A stretch of DNA of 6,735 bases from positions 1 to 6,735 of the forward strand of contig NZ_SRZM01000228.1 of NCBI RefSeq assembly GCF_019402445.1, written 5' to 3'. The stretch comes from Brachyspira pilosicoli (GTDB taxonomy: Bacteria > Spirochaetota > Brachyspiria > Brachyspirales > Brachyspiraceae). Shown here in pieces: positions 1 through 6,691 of the stretch. The translations under genes were made by a program, and so were the position numbers. Position 1 is the first letter of the stretch; the number at the start of each line of letters is the position of its first letter. Under the pieces are notes generated by a model. That model was given only the letters and a program-made list of their open reading frames with translations. It made no database searches and had not been told where the DNA came from.

Positions 1-26
1 TATAAATAGGGCTATATTGTGTAATT

Positions 27-935
27 TTAAAGATTTAGTAATTTCAATAAGTCGTTTTTCAAATCTTTTAAGCTTTCTATCTCTAATTTCTCTAAACTAT
101 TTAAAGGATGATTCAAAACTCTAGTATAATCTTCTATATTAAGATTTTCTATATTACCCATATAATATTTAGCATTTGTAGGATAATTTTGTTTTTCTAT
201 ATATGATGTCATAAGTAAGAAATTCTCTAAGCTTTTAGCTTCACTAGAATTATAATCCAAATTAAATAATTTAACATATAAATCAGGATAGAAATTAGCC
301 ATAACCCCACTATAACCATAATATCCAAGTCTTAAAGAATATAATAAAGAACTAGCATTAGCATTATATAATTTCAAATTACTTCCTTTACATATTTCTG
401 CTCTTCTTTTAATAATTTCTAAATTACAGCATGTATCTTTTATAAATGTAAATCTTCCATTCTTTACTAATTCTTCCATTATTCTATCACTAAGCACTCT
501 TTTATAAGGATATGGACATTCATATATACCAAATTCAACATCATCATCTATACTGTCTATTACTTTTTTCATATTATTGAGCCATATATCATCATCTTCA
601 TAAGAAGCAGCAAAACGATTACTAACAAAAACCAAAGCCTTTACATTTGTTTTAGCTATAGCTTTCATCTCTTCTATTTGAGCATCTATAGATGAACTAA
701 TATGACCAGATGCTACAACTTCTAATCTGTTATTAGATTTTTCTACTACAAATTTGGCTAAATTAATTCTTTCAGAAAGCGACATATTAAACATTTCGCT
801 TGACTGACAAACGGCAAATACTCCATCACAACCGTTATCAATATACCATTCTATAATTTGTGCAACTCCATCATAATCTATATCTCTATTTTTATTAAAT
901 GGAGTTATCATTGTAGGATAAATTCTTCCTTTCAT
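27..935 (-). CDS. DHDPS/NAL-family Schiff-base aldolase or dehydratase, substrate unknown
   Basis: This 302-residue protein has the usual length of the dihydrodipicolinate synthase/N-acetylneuraminate lyase superfamily, cytoplasmic TIM-barrel enzymes that form a Schiff base between a lysine and a 2-oxo acid. Visible landmarks are the N-terminal TPF (residues 11-13), the catalytic lysine K166 in FIKDT, and the proton-relay tyrosine Y138 in GIYECP. The loop equivalent to GTTGE of DapA reads CQSSE (43-47), with serines replacing the threonine pair. After Y138 comes ECPYPYKR, so the arginine that binds the substrate carboxylate in DapA is replaced by proline (P143). I therefore do not call it dapA, nor nanA, whose motif is typically YNIPALTG. 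Two cysteines (C169, C170) follow the catalytic lysine closely. The ATG start has an AAGAGG site 8 nt upstream, and the gene begins 16 nt after tctA, so it is probably co-transcribed with the transporters. Family assignment is firm; the reaction (aldol cleavage or dehydration of a sugar acid or 2-oxo acid) is inference. Confidence 0.9.
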   Translation of the reverse strand: MKGRIYPTMITPFNKNRDIDYDGVAQIIEWYIDNGCDGVFAVCQSSEMFNMSLSERINLAKFVVEKSNNRLEVVASGHISSSIDAQIEEMKAIAKTNVKALVFVSNRFAASYEDDDIWLNNMKKVIDSIDDDVEFGIYECPYPYKRVLSDRIMEELVKNGRFTFIKDTCCNLEIIKRRAEICKGSNLKLYNANASSLLYSLRLGYYGYSGVMANFYPDLYVKLFNLDYNSSEAKSLENFLLMTSYIEKQNYPTNAKYYMGNIENLNIEDYTRVLNHPLNSLEKLEIESLKDLKNDLLKLLNL

Positions 936-951
936 AACAATAACCTCTTTA

Positions 952-2436
952 TCAATTATTTTGTTTTTTTTCTTTTAATTTATTTATTATAATTGGCAAC
1001 ATCAAAGTGATAATAGATAATAATATTAAAATTACGCTGATAGGTCTAGTAAAGAATATACCCGCATCACCATTTGACATAATCAACGAACGTCTTAAAT
1101 TATTTTCTACCATTGGTCCCAATATAATTCCTAATATCATTGGTGATAATGGAAATTTAGCTTTTATCATAAAAAATCCTATTATTGAACTTACTAATAA
1201 AACAACTAAATCCATTATATTATTATTAATAGCAAAAGAACCTAATACACATAAAGCTAATATAATAGGTATTAATATATATCTAGGCACTTTAGTTACT
1301 TTTACAGAAAATCTTATACCTAATATTCCTATTATAAGCATAAATATATTTGCAACGAAAAGACCTATGAATATAACATATACTTGTGGCAAATTGTCTT
1401 TAAACATCAAAGGTCCAGGCTGTAACCCCTTACTCATAAAAGCACCTATTAATATTGCAGTTACAGAATCTCCAGGAATTCCTAATGATAGTAAAGGCAC
1501 CATAGCTCCACCAGTAACAGCATTGTTTCCAGCCTCAGGAGCAGCAATTCCTTCCACACAACCTGTACCAAATTTTTCAGGTTCCTTAGAAAATCTTTTT
1601 GTTTCGTTATATGATACAAAAGCAGCAATATCTCCACCCGCTCCTGGTATAGCACCTATTATAGTACCCAAAATTCCAGAACGAAGCATAGGTATAGCTA
1701 TTTTTTTTATCTCATTTCTTTTTGGTAAAATATCAGTAATCTTTGCATTGCTTACTATATTAGTAATTTCATTTTCAGATAATGATATAAATATAGGAGC
1801 ACAAGCAAATACTCCTATTAATACAGGTATAAAAGAAATTCCTCCAGATAAATATACAGAACCAAATGTAAATCTTAAATATCCCGTAAATGGGTCTAAT
1901 CCCACAACAGATATTATTAATCCTAATAAACAAGAAATAAATCCTAATAATATAGATTTACCAGATATTCCAGAAATAATACTCAAACCAAATAAACCTA
2001 AAGTAAAATATTCAGGTGCTCCAAATTTAAGAGCGAATTTAGCTAAAAGCGGTGCCATCCATATAAGCATTATACAACTTATAATCCCTCCTGTAAAAGA
2101 GGCAAATGTTGATATAAATAAAGCCTTTCCCCCTTCACCTCTTTTGGTCATAGGATAACCTTCTATAACAGTACAAGCAGATGCAGGAGTTCCAGGAGTA
2201 TTCAATAATATTGCAGATATAGACCCACCATAAACACTACCTATATATACTCCTAATAACATTAAAATACCAGATAAACCATCTATTTTAAATGTAATTG
2301 GAAATAATAAAGCAACTCCCATAGTTGAGCTTAAACCAGGTAAAGCACCTATAACTATTCCCACAAAAACGCCAACAAAGGTAAATAGAAGAGAAACAGG
2401 CTGAATAACAGTCAAAAATGAATTCAATAATTCCAT
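952..2436 (-). CDS. tctA: TctA, large membrane subunit of a tripartite tricarboxylate transporter
   Basis: This is the main transmembrane subunit of a TTT system, expected to carry the substrate across the inner membrane using an ion gradient after delivery by TctC. At 494 residues it matches the usual length of about 500, with many hydrophobic segments along its length. The family's internal duplication is visible: GALPGL (30-35) is echoed by GAIPGA (261-266), and LNTPGTPAS (78-86) is echoed by LGIPGDSVT (318-326). The conserved segment around APEAGNNAVTGGA (299-311) is also present. These Gly-Pro motifs are family hallmarks thought to shape the transport path. The ATG start has AGAGGA 8 nt upstream; the gene starts 18 nt after tctB, and the aldolase gene begins 16 nt after its TGA stop. 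The C-terminus is Lys-rich (KLKEKKQNN) and presumably cytoplasmic. The family is clear; the substrate cannot be read, and despite the name it need not be a tricarboxylate. Confidence 0.96.
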   Translation of the reverse strand: MELLNSFLTVIQPVSLLFTFVGVFVGIVIGALPGLSSTMGVALLFPITFKIDGLSGILMLLGVYIGSVYGGSISAILLNTPGTPASACTVIEGYPMTKRGEGGKALFISTFASFTGGIISCIMLIWMAPLLAKFALKFGAPEYFTLGLFGLSIISGISGKSILLGFISCLLGLIISVVGLDPFTGYLRFTFGSVYLSGGISFIPVLIGVFACAPIFISLSENEITNIVSNAKITDILPKRNEIKKIAIPMLRSGILGTIIGAIPGAGGDIAAFVSYNETKRFSKEPEKFGTGCVEGIAAPEAGNNAVTGGAMVPLLSLGIPGDSVTAILIGAFMSKGLQPGPLMFKDNLPQVYVIFIGLFVANIFMLIIGILGIRFSVKVTKVPRYILIPIILALCVLGSFAINNNIMDLVVLLVSSIIGFFMIKAKFPLSPMILGIILGPMVENNLRRSLIMSNGDAGIFFTRPISVILILLSIITLMLPIIINKLKEKKQNN

Positions 2437-2454
2437 ATATAATATCCTCTAAAA

Positions 2455-2901
2455 TCAAATTGGTACATTCAATATAATTACAAATAAAAAATATAATATA
2501 GCAGTAGAAGCAATGTTTATTATAGATAAAATAATAAAATTATGTTTGTTCTTATCTGCCAATAAATAAAAACTAGATATTACAAAGAATATTATAGTAG
2601 ATATAATAAATTGTAAAAAAGGAAGCATTATAATATATAGAACATAGGATGCAAATACTATAAGAACCTTATTGTTGAAAAAATAAACTGTATCATTATT
2701 TGATTTTACAATAGTTTTTATAGCCAATATAGCAGATGATAAAAACAATAAAGAAAAAATTATTGTAGGATAAAATGATGGCTTCATAGAAAAAATAAGA
2801 GAAGCCTCATTTCCAAATGTAGGCAATTTGGAAGATAAATAAATACCAACTGCTGATATAAAAATAAAAAACAAACTTAAAATAATATTTAGCTTTTTCA
2901 A
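2455..2901 (-). CDS. tctB: TctB, small membrane subunit of a tripartite tricarboxylate transporter
   Basis: This 148-residue, very hydrophobic protein is the poorly conserved small membrane subunit of the TTT system, which pairs with TctA. Four membrane segments can be seen at about residues 4-23, 45-64, 78-115 (probably two closely spaced or one long) and 121-145. A short conserved-type motif, PSFYP (41-45), precedes the second segment, as in other TctB proteins (commonly PxFFP). Assignment rests mainly on this pattern, the size and the position between tctC and tctA, the usual C-B-A order. The start is a TTG codon (2899-2901) followed by two Lys codons, with AAAGGA 7 nt upstream. The next in-frame Met is residue 39, which would remove the first membrane segment, so TTG is the credible start. 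Upstream lies the only sizeable gap of the cluster (69 nt), which contains a hairpin. Together with the weak TTG start, that could lower TctB/TctA output relative to the binding protein. Confidence 0.88.
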   Translation of the reverse strand: MKKLNIILSLFFIFISAVGIYLSSKLPTFGNEASLIFSMKPSFYPTIIFSLLFLSSAILAIKTIVKSNNDTVYFFNNKVLIVFASYVLYIIMLPFLQFIISTIIFFVISSFYLLADKNKHNFIILSIINIASTAILYFLFVIILNVPI

Positions 2902-2908
2902 TATAAAA

Positions 2909-2914
2909 TCCTTT
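2909..2914 (-). promoter_or_regulatory. Ribosome binding site that supports the TTG start of tctB
   Basis: On the minus strand this reads AAAGGA and ends 7 nt before the TTG at 2901. No ATG or GTG lies in frame at a suitable distance, so this site decides the non-ATG start. Confidence 0.7.
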
Positions 2915-2924
2915 TATTAATGAT

Positions 2925-2955
2925 AATACAGCTGCATTTTTTATACAGCTGTATT
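2925..2955. other. Intercistronic hairpin between tctC and tctB
   Basis: A perfect 10-bp inverted repeat (arms 2925-2934 and 2946-2955, AATACAGCTG and its complement) is separated by an 11-nt A/T-rich loop. In the operon mRNA (minus strand) it would fold just after the tctC stop and 10 nt before the tctB ribosome binding site. It is followed there by AUCAUUAAU, so it lacks a proper U tract and is unlikely to be a full terminator in that direction. Read on the plus strand, the stem runs into six T residues (2954-2959), which is the shape of an intrinsic terminator. Likely roles are protecting the 3' end of the binding-protein message, partial termination, or stopping antisense transcription. 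The stem is seen; the role is inferred. Confidence 0.6.
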
Positions 2956-2959
2956 TTTT
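2926..2959. repeat. 17-bp tandem duplication, two copies
   Basis: Two head-to-tail 17-nt units (2926-2942 and 2943-2959) read ATACAGCTGCATTTTTT and ATACAGCTGTATTTTTT, differing at one position. Each unit carries the palindromic core CAGCTG, which is why the direct duplication also forms a hairpin. The copies fill about half of the only large gap in the cluster. Confidence 0.9.
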
Positions 2960-2970
2960 AGAAATATTAA

Positions 2971-3921
2971 TTATTTTAAAGATTCTAAAACAGATTTATA
3001 CAAATCATTATCTTCTTTAAGAACTTCATCTACATTTTCCATATTAATAGGCATAATTAAACCTTGACTTTCTAAGAAGCTTGTAAACTCTTCATCAGCA
3101 GCAGCTTTAGTAAATACATCTTTCCAATAATCATATATATCATCAGGTGTTTTAGCAGGCAATACCATTAAAGCCCAAGCTCTTATTGTAAATGGTTCTA
3201 TATTAGCTTCTTCAACTATAGTTGGTAAATCTGGGAAAAGAGGTGAGCGTTCTTCTGTAAGTATAGCTAAGCTTTTTAAAACATTTGCATCAACTTGTGT
3301 TTTAACGTTAGCAGGTCCTACTGTTGTAGCATCAATATGACCACCTACCAAAGCAGCAACAACATCAGCACTGCCGCCTTCATAAGGTACTATAGTAAAT
3401 TCCAATCCTAAACTATCTTGAAGAAGTAAAGCAGCTATATACCATATAGAATTAACCCCTGTAGTTCCTACTTTTAATTCTCCTGGATGTGCTTTAGCAT
3501 AATCTATAAACTCTTTTAAATTTGAAAAACGAGTATCATTCGCTTTTATAGTTAAAACACTAGGCTCTCCAATAGTAAAAGCTAAAGGTCTGAAAGCTGT
3601 ATAATCTACTGGCATTTGTCCAACATGTGGTAAAATAACAGATTCAACAGTAATAGCACCAAGTGTATAACCATCTGCTTTTGAATTTGCTATAGCCGCA
3701 GTTCCTACAGCAGTAGCAGCACCAGGTCTATTCTCAGCAATAAAATTTGCTTTACTATATTTTTTAGCAATATCAATTATACCTCTAACGCTTCTATCAG
3801 TTCCACCTCCAGCAGCATTAGGTATTATAACCCTAACATCCTTACTAGGAAATTCTTTTTGATTTGCTGAACATGATAATATGAATATAATACTTATAAA
3901 TAAAACAACTATTTTCTTCAT
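2971..3921 (-). CDS. tctC: TctC-family (Bug) solute-binding lipoprotein of the TTT system
   Basis: This 316-residue protein is the extracytoplasmic binding component that captures a carboxylated solute and hands it to TctA/TctB. Residues 1-17 form a lipoprotein signal peptide: a Lys-Lys start, a hydrophobic core, and the lipobox I14-L15-S16-C17, so C17 should be lipidated and anchored. Family landmarks follow in order: IIPNAAGGGTD (32-42), which provides backbone contacts to the ligand carboxylate in Bug proteins; ENRPGAATAVGT (63-74); VGTTGV (151-156); VPYEGGSADVVAALVGGHID (178-197); and a C-terminal segment near LFPDLPTIVEE (228-238). Length matches the family. The ATG has a strong AAGGAG 8 nt upstream. 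It begins 25 nt after the last dctM sense codon region with no visible terminator between, and is followed by tctB and tctA, giving the canonical C-B-A order. The ligand is unknown: members bind di- and tricarboxylates, aromatic acids or amino acids. Confidence 0.95.
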   Translation of the reverse strand: MKKIVVLFISIIFILSCSANQKEFPSKDVRVIIPNAAGGGTDRSVRGIIDIAKKYSKANFIAENRPGAATAVGTAAIANSKADGYTLGAITVESVILPHVGQMPVDYTAFRPLAFTIGEPSVLTIKANDTRFSNLKEFIDYAKAHPGELKVGTTGVNSIWYIAALLLQDSLGLEFTIVPYEGGSADVVAALVGGHIDATTVGPANVKTQVDANVLKSLAILTEERSPLFPDLPTIVEEANIEPFTIRAWALMVLPAKTPDDIYDYWKDVFTKAAADEEFTSFLESQGLIMPINMENVDEVLKEDNDLYKSVLESLK

Positions 3922-3941
3922 TTTATATACTCCTTAATTTT

Positions 3942-5216
3942 TTAATTAAATATAGTTGGTAAAAGCAAAGTAATGACAGGTACATAAGTTACTAATAATA
4001 ATACTATCAATAATGGTATTAAAAATGGGAATGTAGCTTTAGATACTCTGTCAAAAGGAACACCTGCTATATTTGCCGTTACAGATAAAACTACTCCAAC
4101 AGGAGGAGTTATAGTTCCTATCATAAGATTTAATATTACAATAATACCAAACTGCACAGGGTCTATACCCAAAGAAAGAATAACAGGATTAAATACAGGA
4201 ATTAATATTAACATTGCAGCAGTTGCTTCCATAAATAAGCCTATAAATAATAAAAATACATTAATTAAAAAAAGTATTATTATTGGGTTAGAGCTTATTT
4301 GAAGTAGATGTTCACCTGCCATTTGAGGTATTTTAGCTATAGTTAAAGTATATCCAAAAGACATAGCAGTCATAACCAATCCCAAAACAACCCCATTAGT
4401 AGAAACTGTACCAAGCATAAGTTTTGGAAGTTCTTTTATATCAAATTCTTTATATACAAATAATCCTAAAATAAGTGCATAAAAAGCAGCAACAGTTGCC
4501 GCTTCTGTTGGGGTAAATACTCCTCTTACTATACCTACTAATAATATAACAGGAGCCATTAAAGCCCAAAATGCATCAATAAATGCTTTAAATAATACTT
4601 TAAATCCTTGCCATTTTTGATATGGATAATTGTTTTTTCTAGCCTTATATTCAACCATTATCATCAATGCTATACCCATTAATATACCTGGTATTAGTCC
4701 TGCCATAAAAAGTTTACCTATTGAAGTTTCTGATTGTGCACCATATATTATCATAGGTAAAGATGGTGGTATTATAGGTCCTATAGTTGATGAAGCGGCA
4801 GTAACTGCACATGAAAAATCATCATCATACCCAGCTTTTCTCATAGATTCTATTTCTATTGTACCAAGACCTCCTGCATCAGCAACAGCAGCTCCACTCA
4901 TACCAGCAAATATCATACTAGCAACTACATTAGCATGACCTAATCCTCCACGTAACCAACCAACTAAAACATCAGCAAATTTAAATATTCTGTTTGTTAC
5001 TCCTGAAAAATTCATTATATTTCCCATCAATATAAAGAATGGTGCCGCCAAAAGAGGAAATGAATTTGCTGCCATAGAAATCTTTTGAGGTATAATAACT
5101 AAATTAGCATCTGTCAAAATAACATATAATAGGGAAATAGAGCCCAAAGATAAATATAAAGGTACCCCTATAAATATTAATATTAGCCACAATATCAATA
5201 ATATAAACATTGTCAT
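3942..5216 (-). CDS. dctM: DctM, large membrane subunit of a TRAP transporter
   Basis: With the start chosen here it is 424 residues, the usual size for the large TRAP membrane subunit, an elevator-type carrier energised by an ion (often Na+) gradient. Strong family segments are NSFPLLAAPFFILMGNIM (51-68), FAGMSGAAVADAGGLGT (103-119), SSTIGPIIPPSLPMIIYG (142-159), RGVFTPTEAA (231-240), and in the second half FMEATAAMLILIPVFNP (328-344) and IGTITPPVGV (366-375). The paired PP motifs mark the two inverted halves. Hydrophobic segments span the whole length. A GTG at 5225 gives a version three residues longer, but that codon overlaps the only good ribosome binding site. The ATG at 5216 lies 8 nt after that site and overlaps the dctQ stop as ATGA, the classic translational-coupling arrangement. 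Substrate is not readable from the sequence. Confidence 0.96.
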   Translation of the reverse strand: MTMFILLILWLILIFIGVPLYLSLGSISLLYVILTDANLVIIPQKISMAANSFPLLAAPFFILMGNIMNFSGVTNRIFKFADVLVGWLRGGLGHANVVASMIFAGMSGAAVADAGGLGTIEIESMRKAGYDDDFSCAVTAASSTIGPIIPPSLPMIIYGAQSETSIGKLFMAGLIPGILMGIALMIMVEYKARKNNYPYQKWQGFKVLFKAFIDAFWALMAPVILLVGIVRGVFTPTEAATVAAFYALILGLFVYKEFDIKELPKLMLGTVSTNGVVLGLVMTAMSFGYTLTIAKIPQMAGEHLLQISSNPIIILFLINVFLLFIGLFMEATAAMLILIPVFNPVILSLGIDPVQFGIIVILNLMIGTITPPVGVVLSVTANIAGVPFDRVSKATFPFLIPLLIVLLLVTYVPVITLLLPTIFN

Positions 5217-5674
5217 ATTTTGCACTCCAATTTAATAAAGTTAAATAATTTTACTATAGCATATAAAGCCAATATCAAACTTACAATCGGTATAATTGCA
5301 TATACAACAGCAAAACTGATAGGCAATGTTGATGCTTTGAAAAGTGCTCCTTGCTTCATTAAAAGAATAGATAAATATCCTAAAAATAATGAAAATACTA
5401 AACTTAATAATTGTATAAAAATAAAAACAAAAAATTTTATTTTCTTTGGGAGCATATCATAAAAAATATTAACCCTTATATGCGAATCGTATCTAGTGCC
5501 ATAAGTCCAGCCTATCATAGAAACCCATACAAATAAATATCTTGCAAACTCTTCTGTCCATTTTAATGGCATATTCAAACAATATCTAAAAAATACCTGT
5601 AATAATATTATTATAAAGAGGATAAACATCATTATGACAGAAGAAATATCTATTATTTTTTCTAATATTTTCAT
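5213..5674 (-). CDS. dctQ: DctQ, small membrane subunit of a TRAP transporter
   Basis: This 153-residue integral membrane protein has the four-helix layout of the small TRAP subunit: hydrophobic segments at about residues 11-30, 44-58, 80-105 and 119-146. The conserved signature follows the first helix, with MPLKWTEEFARYLFVW (35-50) and then the loop GTRYDSHIRVNIF (59-71), whose Asp-Ser-His-Ile-Arg is typical. The subunit pairs with DctM and helps dock the binding protein. The ATG start has GGGAG 6 nt upstream, 24 nt after dctP. Its TGA stop overlaps the dctM ATG (ATGA), so the two membrane subunits are probably translated in a coupled way, in keeping with a 1:1 complex. The dctM ribosome binding site lies inside the last codons of this gene. 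P-Q-M order is canonical. Confidence 0.95.
   Translation of the reverse strand: MKILEKIIDISSVIMMFILFIIILLQVFFRYCLNMPLKWTEEFARYLFVWVSMIGWTYGTRYDSHIRVNIFYDMLPKKIKFFVFIFIQLLSLVFSLFLGYLSILLMKQGALFKASTLPISFAVVYAIIPIVSLILALYAIVKLFNFIKLECKI
5225..5228 (-). promoter_or_regulatory. Ribosome binding site that fixes the dctM start at 5216
   Basis: GGAG on the minus strand, inside the end of dctQ, sits 8 nt before the ATG at 5216. The upstream GTG at 5225 shares its first base with this site and so cannot use it. This favours the shorter dctM. Confidence 0.8.
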
Positions 5675-5698
5675 GAAATGCTCCCAAATAATTTTTTA

Positions 5699-6691
5699 TT
5701 ATTTTTGTGCTTCTCTTATTCTATCAAATAAACCAGCACCCCATTTGTTTTCTAATTGAGCTGGAACAGTATTTAATACTGCATTTCTAAACTCTTCTAC
5801 ATTTGGAGTAATAACTGTAACACCTTCTTTTTCAAAAGTAGATATTAAAGAACTTTCTAATTCTCTAATTTCATTATTATGTATTTCTATATTTTTCTTT
5901 ATTACATCAAGTATTATCTTTTGGTCGCTTTCTGATATTTTTTTCCATACGCTTTCATTAATTGTAACTATTCTTGCTGTGATTATATGTCCTGTTAATA
6001 TTAAATATTTTTGAACTTCATAAAATTTGCTTGAATTGATAGTAGGAAGCGGATTTTCCTGACCATTAACTACATTTTGTTTTAATGCTAAATATAGTTC
6101 ATTAATATTCATAGGAGTAGGTTTAGCTCCCCAAGCTTCTGCCATTGCTATATACATTTGAACTTCAGGAACACGTATTTTTAAATTAGCAACATCTGCA
6201 AGAGAACGAACTTCTTTATCAGATGTAGTTAAATGTCTATAACCATAATATGTAGTTCCTAATATACGTATATTTCCACTTTCTATAAGTTTTTGATTAA
6301 ATTCTTCAATTATAGGACCATTAACAACCTTGTCAAAACTTTCTGGGCTATCCCAAATATATGGAGCTTCTAAAATTTCTAAAGATGGTAGCATTTGATA
6401 TTGTGCTACACCTTCTGTTAACATGTCTTGTGCTCCTAAAGATAATGCTTCTACCATTTCTTTAGATGCTCCTAATTGACCACCTGTATAAACTTCTACT
6501 TTAACTCTTCCTTCTGTTTGCTCTGTTATTTCTTTAGCTGATCTTATTGCCATTTGTGCAGAAGGGTGGGATTCAGGTAATGTTTCACCCCACTTTATCA
6601 CGATAGCATTGTCACTTGATTTATTAGTACAACTTGCTAAAAATAAGAATGATACTAATAAAATACTAATACTTGTTATTTTTTTAAACAT
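5699..6691 (-). CDS. dctP: DctP, TRAP transporter solute-binding lipoprotein
   Basis: This 330-residue protein is the binding component that delivers a carboxylate to DctQ/DctM. A lipoprotein signal ends in the lipobox L18-A19-S20-C21, so the mature protein should be membrane-anchored rather than free in the periplasm. The DctP fold shows as VIKWGETLPESHPSAQMA (31-48), YTGGQLGASKEMVEAL (68-83), YYGYRHLTT (148-156), LKIRVPEVQMY (170-180), WGAKPTPMNINELYLALKQ (187-205) and NGQENPLPTI (209-218). R173 in KIRVPE corresponds to the near-invariant arginine that makes the salt bridge to the ligand carboxylate. R152 and N213 match other ligand-pocket positions known from SiaP and relatives. The ATG has GGAG 7 nt upstream. 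It is the first gene of the visible cluster. Carboxylate ligand is well supported; its identity (C4-dicarboxylate, sugar acid, sialic acid or other) is not. Confidence 0.96.
   Translation of the reverse strand: MFKKITSISILLVSFLFLASCTNKSSDNAIVIKWGETLPESHPSAQMAIRSAKEITEQTEGRVKVEVYTGGQLGASKEMVEALSLGAQDMLTEGVAQYQMLPSLEILEAPYIWDSPESFDKVVNGPIIEEFNQKLIESGNIRILGTTYYGYRHLTTSDKEVRSLADVANLKIRVPEVQMYIAMAEAWGAKPTPMNINELYLALKQNVVNGQENPLPTINSSKFYEVQKYLILTGHIITARIVTINESVWKKISESDQKIILDVIKKNIEIHNNEIRELESSLISTFEKEGVTVITPNVEEFRNAVLNTVPAQLENKWGAGLFDRIREAQK

Noticed and set aside
1..26. Possible terminator after the aldolase gene (ATAG/CTAT around a GGGC core)
   Set aside because: Only about four base pairs with almost no loop and no clear U tract in the transcription direction. 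The window ends too soon to judge whether the operon continues.
1007..2158. A 383-codon open frame on the plus strand, antisense to tctA
   Set aside because: Its translation has no recognisable domain or natural composition (rich in Ile, Pro, Asn). It lies wholly inside the well-supported tctA and results from codon bias that keeps stops out of the opposite frame.
2922..2944. Possible internal promoter for tctBA (TATTAT as -10 on the minus strand within the repeat)
   Set aside because: The -10 match is easily met in AT-rich DNA, and the sequence at a proper -35 distance is CAGCTG, unlike TTGACA.
4630..4938. Plus-strand open frame of 102 codons antisense to dctM
   Set aside because: It lies entirely within conserved dctM sequence, resembles no family, and is an opposite-strand shadow.
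5220..5462. Plus-strand open frame of 80 codons antisense to dctQ
   Set aside because: It is covered by dctQ, and its Lys/Ile/Asn-rich translation is typical of a shadow frame in AT-rich DNA.
27..6691. Calling the cluster a sialic acid uptake and cleavage operon (SiaPQM plus NanA)
   Set aside because: A TRAP system next to a NAL-superfamily enzyme suggests it, but the enzyme lacks the classical NanA active-site motif, no other sialic acid genes are in view, and a TTT system is not a known sialic acid route.
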